From: Delphinus delphis
Lineage: Eukaryota; Chordata; Mammalia; Artiodactyla; Delphinidae
DNA length: 64,000 nt
Reading direction: 5' to 3'
NCBI RefSeq assembly: GCF_949987515.2
Contig: NC_082694.2
Location: forward strand, 15,555,958-15,619,957
Below, in pieces: positions 52,901-64,000 of this stretch (positions are counted from its first letter, which is position 1; the number at the start of each line of letters is the position of its first letter). Under the pieces are notes generated by a model. That model did no database searches. It saw only the letters and a program-made list of their open reading frames with translations, and was not told the DNA's origin. A program made the position numbers and the translations under genes.

Positions 52901-55900
52901 GAGATCAGATTTCGCTCCCCTCCTTCCTCCAGCCTCTGACTGGTCAAGCCAGTTCTGCCTCCTGGCCTGACCCTGCTCCCACATCAATGCTCAAAGTCGA
53001 TTCATTCGCTGTCTGCCTGGGAGCCTCGGCCTTCCTGGCCTCTGGCCTCCAGCTTTCCAGCTAGCCAGGATCTTCACTGGGATCCAACTCACACAGGAGA
53101 GACCAGCTCTTGGATTTCCCAGCCTGGGCAGCAGCCTCACCTGACAAAAGAACCCAGCTCATTTCAGAGGACTGGGAAGGGAGATGCAGGGTCCAAGCTG
53201 GGGGAGAGGCCAGGAAGAGGAAGAACACATGGATCACAAGCAAGAAAGAAGCTGGGCTTTGGATACATGCAACTGGGAGAGACCCAGGGCACGAGGCCCT
53301 GGTGAGAGCTGGAGGTCCAGGGACACGTCGGGAGATGAATCCCAGGGGACTAACAAACCACAGGAACTCCCTCCTCCAGCCCTGTCCCCCAGAGCCCAAC
53401 CCTGTTCTCATCTCCTCCCCACAGAGCATGGGCCAGGCTCCCTTTCCTGCCAGACTATATTGCCCATTGTCTGCGGCAAGACATTTTGGCACTTGACTGA
53501 ATTCCACTTAAAACCAGAGAAAGGGAAGGGATCTGGTGGTCACAGAGGGCCACCTCCTACTCAGTGAAGAATCCCCGTTCAGGATCCCTGCAGCTGCCTT
53601 GCATGTAACCTCCAAGCATTCCCAGTATATGAATCCTATCTCCCCAACTGGACCACAAGCTCCCAGGGGGAGGGCAGGGGCCAGTGCCCTGCCTTTGTCT
53701 GCCACCAGCCTGGAGGCCCAGGAGGCCAGCACAATGCTGACCATCTACAAGGACTCAATGAGTGAGCCAATTGCATTATAACTTATCCAAATGCAACTGT
53801 CATTCTCAAGTTTGTTATCCCAGTGTGTTTATCTAGCCCAGCAGGAGTTTCAAGGGGCAGGCATCTGAAACCCAAGTAGGTCAATATTTACTCATGAGCT
53901 AGAAAAGCAACCCATTTTGAGAGGGGGCCGGCAAACCACGACAGAGCGGTACACTCATGGGCTGGGGGAAGCAGTAGCTGGGGAACAAGGAAGCATTATG
54001 AAGAAAGCAGGGAAGTTGTACCCATCTCTTGAGTTTTCCTGAGTCAACCACCATCACCACTATTATGACGACTAAATTATTCAACAAGTCTCCATTACTT
54101 GGAGTCTCTCACATTCAAATAGTCCAAGGCAAAAACCTGGGAATGGACCAAGATTCAAAAATGAGAATCAGGGCTTCCCTGGTGGCGCAGTGGTTCAGAG
54201 TCCGCCTGCCAATGCGGGGGACACGGGTTCGTGCCCCGGTCCGGGAAGATCCCACATGCCGCGGAGCGGCTGGGCCCGTGAGCCATGGCCGCTGAGCCTG
54301 CGTGTCCGGAGCCTGTGCTCCGCAACGGGAGAGGCCACAACAGTGAGAGGCCCGCGTACCACAAAGAAAAAAAAAAAAAATGAGAATCACTGCTAGAGAC
54401 TGGTGGGATGTTACATATCATTTTTTTCTAATCTAAATGCTACAGCTGTTGTCATCTTATTCTCCAACATGGGGTGATGTTGGGTCACATTCTTCAGGAG
54501 AGCTGGCTGTGCCTCCCACTGCAAGCGGTAGCCTCCTTCCGCCACTGAGAAGCCAGGCCTGTCTGGAGCCCAGATGGGCCCAGGCCTAAAAGAACACATT
54601 CGTTCCAGGGAACACAGAGGCCTGAGGCTCAAGTCTCTAGCCCTCCTTGGCCCCCCTCAACCAGAGGAAAAAGGACACTGTATGCACGGGTCTCTGCTGG
54701 CACGGTGATTCAAATAAAGAACTGCGGGTGTGGAAGGAGGTAAGAGACCGGAGGACGGCCACGCTGCATCCTGCCACATAGAACTCAGCATAGCGCCTGG
54801 CACACCGTGGATGCGTGGAAAATATTTTCAGAATGAGTTGGGCCGGTTCTTGAAAAGATCGCTATAGGCTGGGGGAAAGAAGTGTGTATGATACAGTTAG
54901 AGAAGAGTAATGAGTTTGCCCCATGAGATACAAATAGCGAGTGTTGAGCCGCCCACAGACAGGTGATTCCTGAGAACCAAGAGGGACCGGGGATGGGGGC
55001 GGGGGGCACGTGGTGGAGACTACGGCCACAGGCAAACAGAGACACACTCTGGACAGTGACGGACCTGGCAGAGGGTAAAAGTCAAGATGAGGAAGCTTCC
55101 ATGGAGGGAGGGATGGATCAAGAGCTTATGTAGGTTTCTGAGCCTGGAGGGGCGTCAGGAAACTTTCTCTGTTGGTGGTAGACTGGCATGAACGAAAGTG
55201 AGATAATTCAGGCCAGAGGCCACCAGAAGGCATGTAGAAATGCTACCTGCAAGGGTATGTGGAGAGGTCCCCAGGCTGGGGGGCCGGGAGGAACGGAGGG
55301 CAAGAGAGGAAGGGTGGGTGAGAGAGGAAGGGAGGGTGAGAGGCACTTCCGAGCTTGGGTAGGGGCAGCATTGTTGGCAGACGGAGGATGGTAGTTACAC
55401 AGGAAATCGACAGACTGTTACCCGGTGTGCAGAATACCCCTCCTTCAGTTCTCAGATCTCTCCTCGGGTTTTTCCAGGCCAAATACAGCTGGTTTCTCTG
55501 AAAAGAAAGCTCTTAAAAACCTCCCTGTCCAAACTCTCCTGTCTCCCCTCTTTCCTGATTAGTGCCTACGAAACCCTACCCCAGCTGTCACTGTTGTCAT
55601 CTTCAGAGGGACCCGGGCAGCGACCTGGTGTATCACCTCCTTCCTGGGTCAGCGCTCGCCTGAGCTCAGAGCCTAAGAGCCGGGCTCTGCATTACAGCCC
55701 TGGGTTCCTTCAAATCCTGCCTCTGCCACTCACCAGCTGAGTGACTAAAGACTGGGGATAGGACCTTTCTGACCCCTCTGCTTCCTCATCTATAAAGTGG
55801 TGACAATAATATCTCCCATAACATTAGCTAAGGCATGTGGCATGTTATAAATAAAGTGCTTAGCACAAGTCCTGACACATACTAAATGCTCAATAAATAA

Positions 55901-58240
55901 TAGCTATTATTGCGGTAGCCCATGTTTCCTTAGGTTTTTTTTTAGCTGTCAGATCCCAGGAACCACACCTGTGGTCAATAAAACCTCTTAAATATTTTTA
56001 CAAAATACACAGCCAAGCAAGCTCTTCCCTGTTGCCACCTTGTGCACTTAATCGTTTCTAACCTAAATATAAAACTTGACATGGGCCTTTGATAACCTAT
56101 ATCTATTTTATTTCCATCAGGAGCTACAGGCTGTTGAGAAGGTTTTACCTCTTGACAGTAATAATTAGCTCCCACTCGATGAGCACGTATTCTGAGCTGA
56201 GAACTGTGCTGCTAGCTCTTTGTTCACTTTCTCATTGAAGCCTCATGACAATCCACTGAGGAAAGTACTCTCACCCCAGTTTTATACGAAACTGAGGCTC
56301 GGAGGGGTTAAATCACCCATCCAAGGTCACGGAGCCAGTGAGTAGAAGATCTGGGAGTTGAATACACTTAGTCTCCAAGGATCACATTCTTAACCCCTGT
56401 GTTAAACTGGATGCGGGTAAAGGGAGGTCGAATGCTTTAGCTGGCTGGCTAAAGACTCATCAAGTTTGATGCTGCCAACTCAACTTGTGTGCATATGAGG
56501 GAGGCCTGTGGCTCAAAACCCAAATGCTTGGCACAGAGCATGAGTGAGGACCATCTACAGGATGAATGAATTCATTACCCATTCAATTTCTATTTTTCCC
56601 ATCACTATTTTGTTCCTACTCTATCCCCTATACCAGTCCCCATGACTGACACAAAGGAAATGCCCAAGAAACACTTGTTAACTGAATGAATCAGAAAAGA
56701 GGAGAAAAGAAGGGAAAGCAAGAAGCACCAGGTAGGGAAGGCGGATGGGAAGAAGGAAGGGAGAGTGCTGGGGGTGGACAAAGGGGCAGGAATAAGAGAA
56801 AAAACAGAGGGAAGGGGCTAGGAGATGGTTGGGAGAGAGAGATCAGTCCCCAGGCTCAGATCCACTACTTGCCTCAGATGAACCTGTGAGAGTCCCAGAG
56901 TTTCCCAGTAACCCCCAGTAAATTATCACAGCCTCAGCCTTCATTTCAAGAGTTTCCTCTTCTCAACAAGTGCTAAGGCCCAGCCGCAAGCCCATCCTAA
57001 CCCTGCCTGATTCCTTGCTCTGCACGCTGGGAAGTGGGCTCTGGGCTCCGTCCCATTCCCTGGGCCTCCCTCAGTTTCCTGGCCTGGCCTTAGAGCTCAG
57101 TGCTACCTTCCTGCCCCGCTTCCTCTTCCTGCCTCCAGTTCCCTGGAGATGAGGCCATCCAGGCATCTCGACCCCCAGCCAGGCCACATCCACATCCATC
57201 ACACCTCTGCTGCCTTTTCCATGGCAGAATCTTTTTTTTTTTTTTATGGCAGTATCTTTTTTTTTTTTCTTTTTGGCCGTGCCATGTGGGATCTTAGTTC
57301 CCTGACCAAGGATCGAACCTGCGCCCCCTGCATTGGGAGGGCAGAGTTTTAACCACTGGATCCCCAGGAAAGTCCCTCCATGGCAGAATCTTAAAGCACC
57401 AAGCCTGCTTCCTGCCGGGCACAACTTCCCCAGGAATTCCAGGGGAGGGGAGAAGTGACTGGCACCAACTGCTCCTGACACCTTTGCCTGGAAATGACAA
57501 GTGGGGACAGAGGCCAGAGTCTACAGCAGGAGCGGGGGATGACTCAACTCAGAATGTGTCCCTAGGTACGGCTTAGAAGGGAGTCAGGCTATGCCACACT
57601 CTGATAACTTCAGTGGAACTTTTATAGTAAACATCTTACTTACTCTGTCCCCAGGGGAAGGAGTTTGCCCTCCAACATCCTGCCACAGGACTGGCTTCAA
57701 CCACCCCATCGGCTCAGGTTTCCAACCCCTGGGCCAGACTTGTGTCCTCACAGCACCAGGAAGGGCTGAAGAGGTCACCATATTACCCACCGCTTCTCAG
57801 GAGCAGGTTCTGAGGGCCAGGCAGGTCTCTGCCATTGTACCTCCTCTAACCCCCTAAGGACCCAGCAAGGCGGGTATCGCTGACCCCACTTCACGATGCG
57901 GAAAAAGAGGCTCAGGGAAGCTAAGTGACTTGCCCGGGGTCACAGAGCGGGTAAGTGGCCACCACCAGGATCTCAGCCCGGAGTCTGACTCCGAAGCTGG
58001 TGCTCGTAACCGCTTGGCCCCGGCAAGTGGGAAGCCGGAGTCCAGCTCACTCGGCGCTGGGCAGTCGGGACCCTCGCACGCCGCCCTTTCCCTCCCGCGA
58101 TGCGCGCGACGAGCTGAGGGTCCGGCCCCGGTCCTGCTTCCGGGCGCCGTCCCGAAGGACGCCCCCACCCCTTGGACTTCGGACTCATGCCTCGCACCCC
58201 TCCACGCTCGCCCTCTGCCCCGGCCCCGGGCCCTCACCAT
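51511..58240 (-). CDS. VAMP5: VAMP5 (myobrevin), R-SNARE (116 aa, 3 exons)
   Basis: VAMP5 is an R-SNARE of the synaptobrevin family, enriched in muscle and located at the plasma membrane and vesicles. Coding exons on the minus strand: 58238-58240 (the initiator ATG only), 52196-52333 and 51511-51720. The sum is 351 nt, 116 aa as in human. The ATG|GTGAGG donor lies in the CpG island. The acceptor CCAG|GCAGGG gives [11 protein letters not shown] second AG four bases later would break the frame unless a different first exon is used. The SNARE motif (about residues 5-65) has Arg30 at the ionic layer (KVLERDGK). The membrane anchor spans about 72-93 ([20 protein letters not shown]), followed by a Ser/Gln/Ala-rich extracytoplasmic tail of about 23 residues, unusually long for a VAMP and characteristic of VAMP5. 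Intron 1 is about 5.9 kb. VAMP8 lies next upstream in the same direction. Confidence 0.93.
52855..52896 (+). repeat. (CA)n microsatellite
   Basis: About 42 bp of CA dinucleotide in VAMP5 intron 1, about 520 bp upstream of exon 2. Confidence 0.97.
54171..54375 (+). mobile_element. CHR-2 SINE
   Basis: Complete CHR-2 flanked by the perfect 14-bp duplication AAAAATGAGAATCA at 54157-54170 and 54376-54389. Low divergence. Lies antisense in VAMP5 intron 1. Confidence 0.94.
56160..56370. repeat. MIR relic
   Basis: Reads TAGCTCCCACTCGATGAGCA, AAGCCTCATGACAATCCACTGAGG and CCAAGGTCACGGAGCCAGTG in MIR order. One of the better preserved MIRs in the window. Confidence 0.75.
57234..57376 (-). mobile_element. 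Short CHR-type SINE, inverted, with repeated target sequence in its tail
   Basis: On the minus strand it starts GGGACTTTCCTGGGGATCCA. The flanks are TCCATGGCAGAATCTT at 57218-57233 and 57377-57392. A third, altered copy (ATGGCAGTATCTTTT) sits inside the T tract at about 57246-57260, so the tail region has a partial duplication. Confidence 0.85.
57867..58012. repeat. MIR relic abutting the VAMP5 promoter
   Basis: Reads CCCACTTCACGATGCGGAAA, AAGTGACTTGCCCGGGGTCA and AGTCTGACTCCGAAGCTGGTGCTC, the MIR 3' pattern. It passes directly into the CpG island. Confidence 0.75.
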
Positions 58241-58480
58241 CGCCGCCGCCGCTGCCTCTCCGCTCCGGCTCCTCTGCCCGAGCGGCCGCAGTGCCAGGGA
58301 TCTGGGAGGAAGCGGAGGGCGGGGCGGGGCCTGCCTGGCGGGGGCGGGGGGCGAGCCTTCTGGGAGCGGCGACCGAAACCAAGTCAAATCAGTCAAATCA
58401 GAAGCGGCCGGCGATGGCTCCCGGGGTCCCGGTTCGGCACCTCTCCCCGGGCCGCCGGCGCCCGGCTCGGGATGACTCCC
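57990..58480 (-). promoter_or_regulatory. VAMP5: VAMP5 CpG island and ATG-bearing first exon
   Basis: High CpG density, (GCC)n-like sequence before the ATG, and GGGGCGGGG Sp1-type boxes near 58319-58350. A CCAAT motif at 58506-58510 lies further upstream. No TATA box was seen. Confidence 0.7.
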
Positions 58481-58639
58481 CAGCCTGGTGAAGTGGGGCC
58501 TCCGCCCAATCAGCGTGGTGCCTGGTCTGCAACTCGGGACCCCAGTCTATGAAATGGTCCCAGTGGAGTGGGTTCTGGAACGGGCTCAGGGAATCCTCTC
58601 TGGAACTGCATCCCAGCTCAGGTAGACCGGGTTGATCTG

Positions 58640-58740
58640 GGGAGGAATCATTTATTCATTCAACAAGCACCTGTAGGAGCGCCATTGTCCTGCACTGTGC
58701 TAGGCGCAGGAAACGCAGTGAACAGCTGGACAGGGTCTTT
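58640..58740. repeat. L2-like relic
   Basis: TTTATTCATTCAACAAGCAC and GTGCTAGGCGCAGGAAACGC follow the common L2 3' wording (TTTATTGAGCACCTACTATGTG type). Diverged. Confidence 0.55.
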
Positions 58741-58918
58741 GCCACCTTGCTGAGTGCAACTCACCCATAACCAGAAACCGACCACGCCAAAGTTTTGAAA
58801 CTAAATAAAGTTTATTCACAATAAATATCATGAGTGCACTACCTGCCACTGGAGGGTACATTTTAAAACGGTCAATTGTATGTTTTGCGAATTTCACCTC
58901 AATTAAAAGAGAAAACAG

Positions 58919-59142
58919 GGCTTCCCTGGTGGCACAGTGGTTGAGAGTCTGCCTGCCGGCACAGTGGTTGAGAATCTGTCTGCCAATGCAGGGGACACAG
59001 GTTCGTGCCCCGGTCCGGGAAGATCCCACATGCTGTGGAGCGGCTAGGCCCGTGAGCCATGGCCACTGAGCCTGCGCGTCCGGAGCCTGTGCTCCGCAAC
59101 GGGAGAGGCCACAACAGTGAGAGGCCCGCGTACCTCCCCCCA
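58919..59142 (+). mobile_element. CHR-2 SINE with internal 5' duplication and no poly(A)
   Basis: The segment GGCACAGTGGTTGAGAGTCT is followed by a second copy (GGCACAGTGGTTGAGAATCT), a duplication near the A box. The 3' end stops at CGTACCTCCCCCC. Perfect 14-bp flanks AAAAGAGAAAACAG at 58905-58918 and 59143-59156. Confidence 0.92.
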
Positions 59143-59638
59143 AAAAGAGAAAACAGACCCCCATGGAGAAGGTGCTAGCTCTAGCTTTTTCTTTCTTTCC
59201 CCTTCACCACGTGGGCAAGTGCAGCCCTGTCCTGATATGACCCCCTTCCTCAGCTGGAGGATGAGGGAGGCCGGTGTGTCTAACCTGTCCAGAGCCTTCC
59301 TGAGCTGAGTCTATCTATCCATCCTCAGCCTGCCCTTTCACTGCTGCAGAGAAGCCGCCAGCCACCTGTTCTCTATCCCAGCACATACCATCCCAACATC
59401 TCAAAGGTGGCCCCTCTTGAGGAAGGGGGTTGGGGGCTTCCCTCTCCCACGTTGAGCCCCATGTGAGCACAGACCCCACCCCCGGCCTGGACAGACTAGG
59501 TCCCAATCACCCCAGTTGCTTGGACCTCGAGTCCAGGAGTGGACTGAGAAGAGAGAGGATGGACAGGGTCCTGACAAAGTCTGCCCCCAGGGTCTCTTCT
59601 GTGCTTTCCTGCCTTCCTAGTTTTCGGGGCATGATTCT

Positions 59639-59757
59639 TTTTTTTTTTGGCTGCACTGCGTGGCATGTGGGATCCTAATTCCCCAACCAGGGATCAAACC
59701 CACGCCCCCTGCACTGGAAGTGTGGAGTCTTAACCACTGGACCGCCAGGGAAGTCCC
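59639..59757 (-). mobile_element. Short CHR-type SINE, inverted
   Basis: On the minus strand GGGACTTCCCTGGCGGTCCA to a T11 (plus strand) tail. Flanked by GCATGATTCT at 59629-59638 and 59762-59771. Confidence 0.88.
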
Positions 59758-60676
59758 TGGAGCATGATTCTAGAACCTGACTTGCCAGTACTAGTCCCCA
59801 GTCCTGTTTCCCAACCCCGCCCCTTCCAGATTCCCTCCCCAAATCAGGTTCTTTTCAATTCTGGAAAGCCTATGGGGGAAATAGGGACAGAGATGACATA
59901 AACCCTTCCCCCAAACCAAGGCGCACTGGGCACTGGAAAGAGTGACAATGATGGTGGAACCTGGTGGAGAGGAGGGAGGCCCAAAGACAGAGAGGTCCAT
60001 TGTCCATGGAGGGGAAGGAAGGCCATAGGCCCTGTCCTGTGACACTGACTGTGCCCAGCCACGAGACACGGGTGAGAGATGCTCACTCCCTCAGGACAGC
60101 TGAGACCCAGAGGCCCTGCTAAGTTCCAGAAGGACAGGGGCAGACAAAAGACAAATAGAACTCGCAGAACCACAAGAGAAGGAAAAGCAGTTCAGTTCCT
60201 CTAACCCCCTCACTCTAAGACTACAACAGGGCCACCAAAGAGAAATGGCAATGATGGGAGGGGTGGGAGGCCCTTAACCAGATTCCTAAATGCTATGCCC
60301 AGGTAGGCTTCATGTCTCGGCTAACACTTCCAGCAGAAAACTAATAAAGGAAATGGCAAGTCCCAGAGGGGACACTTAAAAGTCTTACATACTACCCTAA
60401 AATGCTGGGAAGGTTTTGAATTTTCCATACGCCAAGACCTCCAGAAAATTCCTGTTCTTGAGACCAGTGACAATGATGGAACAAGGGGAGATAAAGAAAG
60501 ACAGAGAGTTTCCATCTTTCTTCTCCAAACATATGCTCTCCACTCCTCCAACAGCTTGGGCCTCCAATGGGAGGATCTCTGCCAGAGGGCGTCTTTAGGG
60601 AGAAAAGAAATGGAAGGGCCAAAGGCAAAATGGAAAGGGAGAAAGTACCTCACATGCATAGGGATACTGAAAGGTC

Positions 60677-60682
60677 TTTATT
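60677..60682 (-). terminator. VAMP8: VAMP8 polyadenylation signal (AATAAA)
   Basis: TTTATT on the plus strand reads AATAAA on the gene strand, about 295 nt past the VAMP8 stop. It is the canonical hexamer and fits a short VAMP8 3' UTR. Confidence 0.7.
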
Positions 60683-60975
60683 GCCCACTGGCCACCCTCA
60701 GTTCCATCAGTTTCCCAGCCATGTGCTGGCCCTTCTGGGTCTCTCCAACCAACTCTGAGGACCCCTGAAACACAGCCACAGTCCAGCTCTCTCCTTCTGA
60801 GGACCAAGGTGCTCCCTGGGTCAGACAGTGTGGTAGAGGGGCCCCAGAATGAGGGGCGGGAGGATGGAGCATCATTCCCTGTGGAGAAGGACAGGAGAGA
60901 GGGCGCCTCTTGGCACCCACTATGGAAGGCTGCCCCCCAAGAAGAGGGCAGGGTGGGAGGGGTTCCCTAAGTTAC

Positions 60976-64000
<3,025 letters not shown>

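Larger units (their letters stand above)
52334..57860. other. VAMP5: VAMP5 intron 1
   Basis: Almost 6 kb without a further recognised exon. It holds a CA microsatellite (52.86 kb), a CHR-2 (54.17 kb), MIR relics (about 55.7-55.9 and 56.16-56.37 kb), an inverted short SINE (57.23 kb) and GGGA/GGAGG-rich purine tracts (55.25-55.35 and 56.69-56.84 kb). Several short open frames are without homology. Confidence 0.6.

Overview
This window is a stretch of mammalian nuclear DNA, almost certainly from a cetacean (whale or dolphin). Spliced genes are separated by long introns. The abundant tRNA-derived SINEs that begin GGCTTCCCTGGTGG match the cetacean/hippo CHR-1 and CHR-2 families, and many have perfect target-site duplications and fresh poly(A) tails. 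Truncated L1 copies, MIR and L2 relics, hAT and Tigger DNA transposon fossils and CA microsatellites fill the rest. I cannot tell toothed from baleen whale from this sequence.

Six protein-coding genes could be rebuilt exon by exon, with splice sites and reading phase checked by hand. From left to right they are USP39 (minus, 13 coding exons, 2258-32077), C2orf68 (plus, 4 exons, 34034-35880), TMEM150A (plus, 7 coding exons, 42865-45836), RNF181 (minus, 5 exons, 47119-49280), VAMP5 (minus, 3 exons, 51511-58240) and VAMP8 (minus, two coding exons visible, 60976-62697, with the initiator exon apparently beyond the right edge). As far as I recall, this is the reverse complement of the human chromosome 2p11.2 order VAMP8-VAMP5-RNF181-TMEM150A-C2orf68-USP39. 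The predicted lengths (565, 166, 271, 153, 116 and 100 aa) equal the human lengths as I remember them. All six frames look intact.

Layout: 1-1800 is intergenic, with a Tigger-type relic. 1800-32100 is USP39, whose introns carry most of the SINE and L1 load, including an approximately 2.6 kb L1 ORF2 remnant and a nested SINE/hAT/SINE cluster near 17.7-18.3 kb. USP39 and C2orf68 are head to head, each with its own CpG-rich promoter, separated by an old L1 piece with a young CHR-2 inside it. 35.9-41.7 kb is the C2orf68 3' flank. TMEM150A and RNF181 converge tail to tail. RNF181, VAMP5 and VAMP8 are tandem on the minus strand.

Functionally the genes do not form one pathway. USP39 is a spliceosomal pseudo-deubiquitinase, RNF181 a RING-H2 E3 ligase, VAMP5 and VAMP8 are paralogous R-SNAREs, TMEM150A is a plasma-membrane regulator of phosphoinositide synthesis, and C2orf68 is uncharacterised. 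I found no CRISPR array, operon, defence system or other obviously new biological system. The most interesting observations concern transposon archaeology (a hAT element with an 8-bp duplication inside a SINE, repeated insertion at one target, a SINE whose tail has become a CA microsatellite) and a few splice-site and promoter details.
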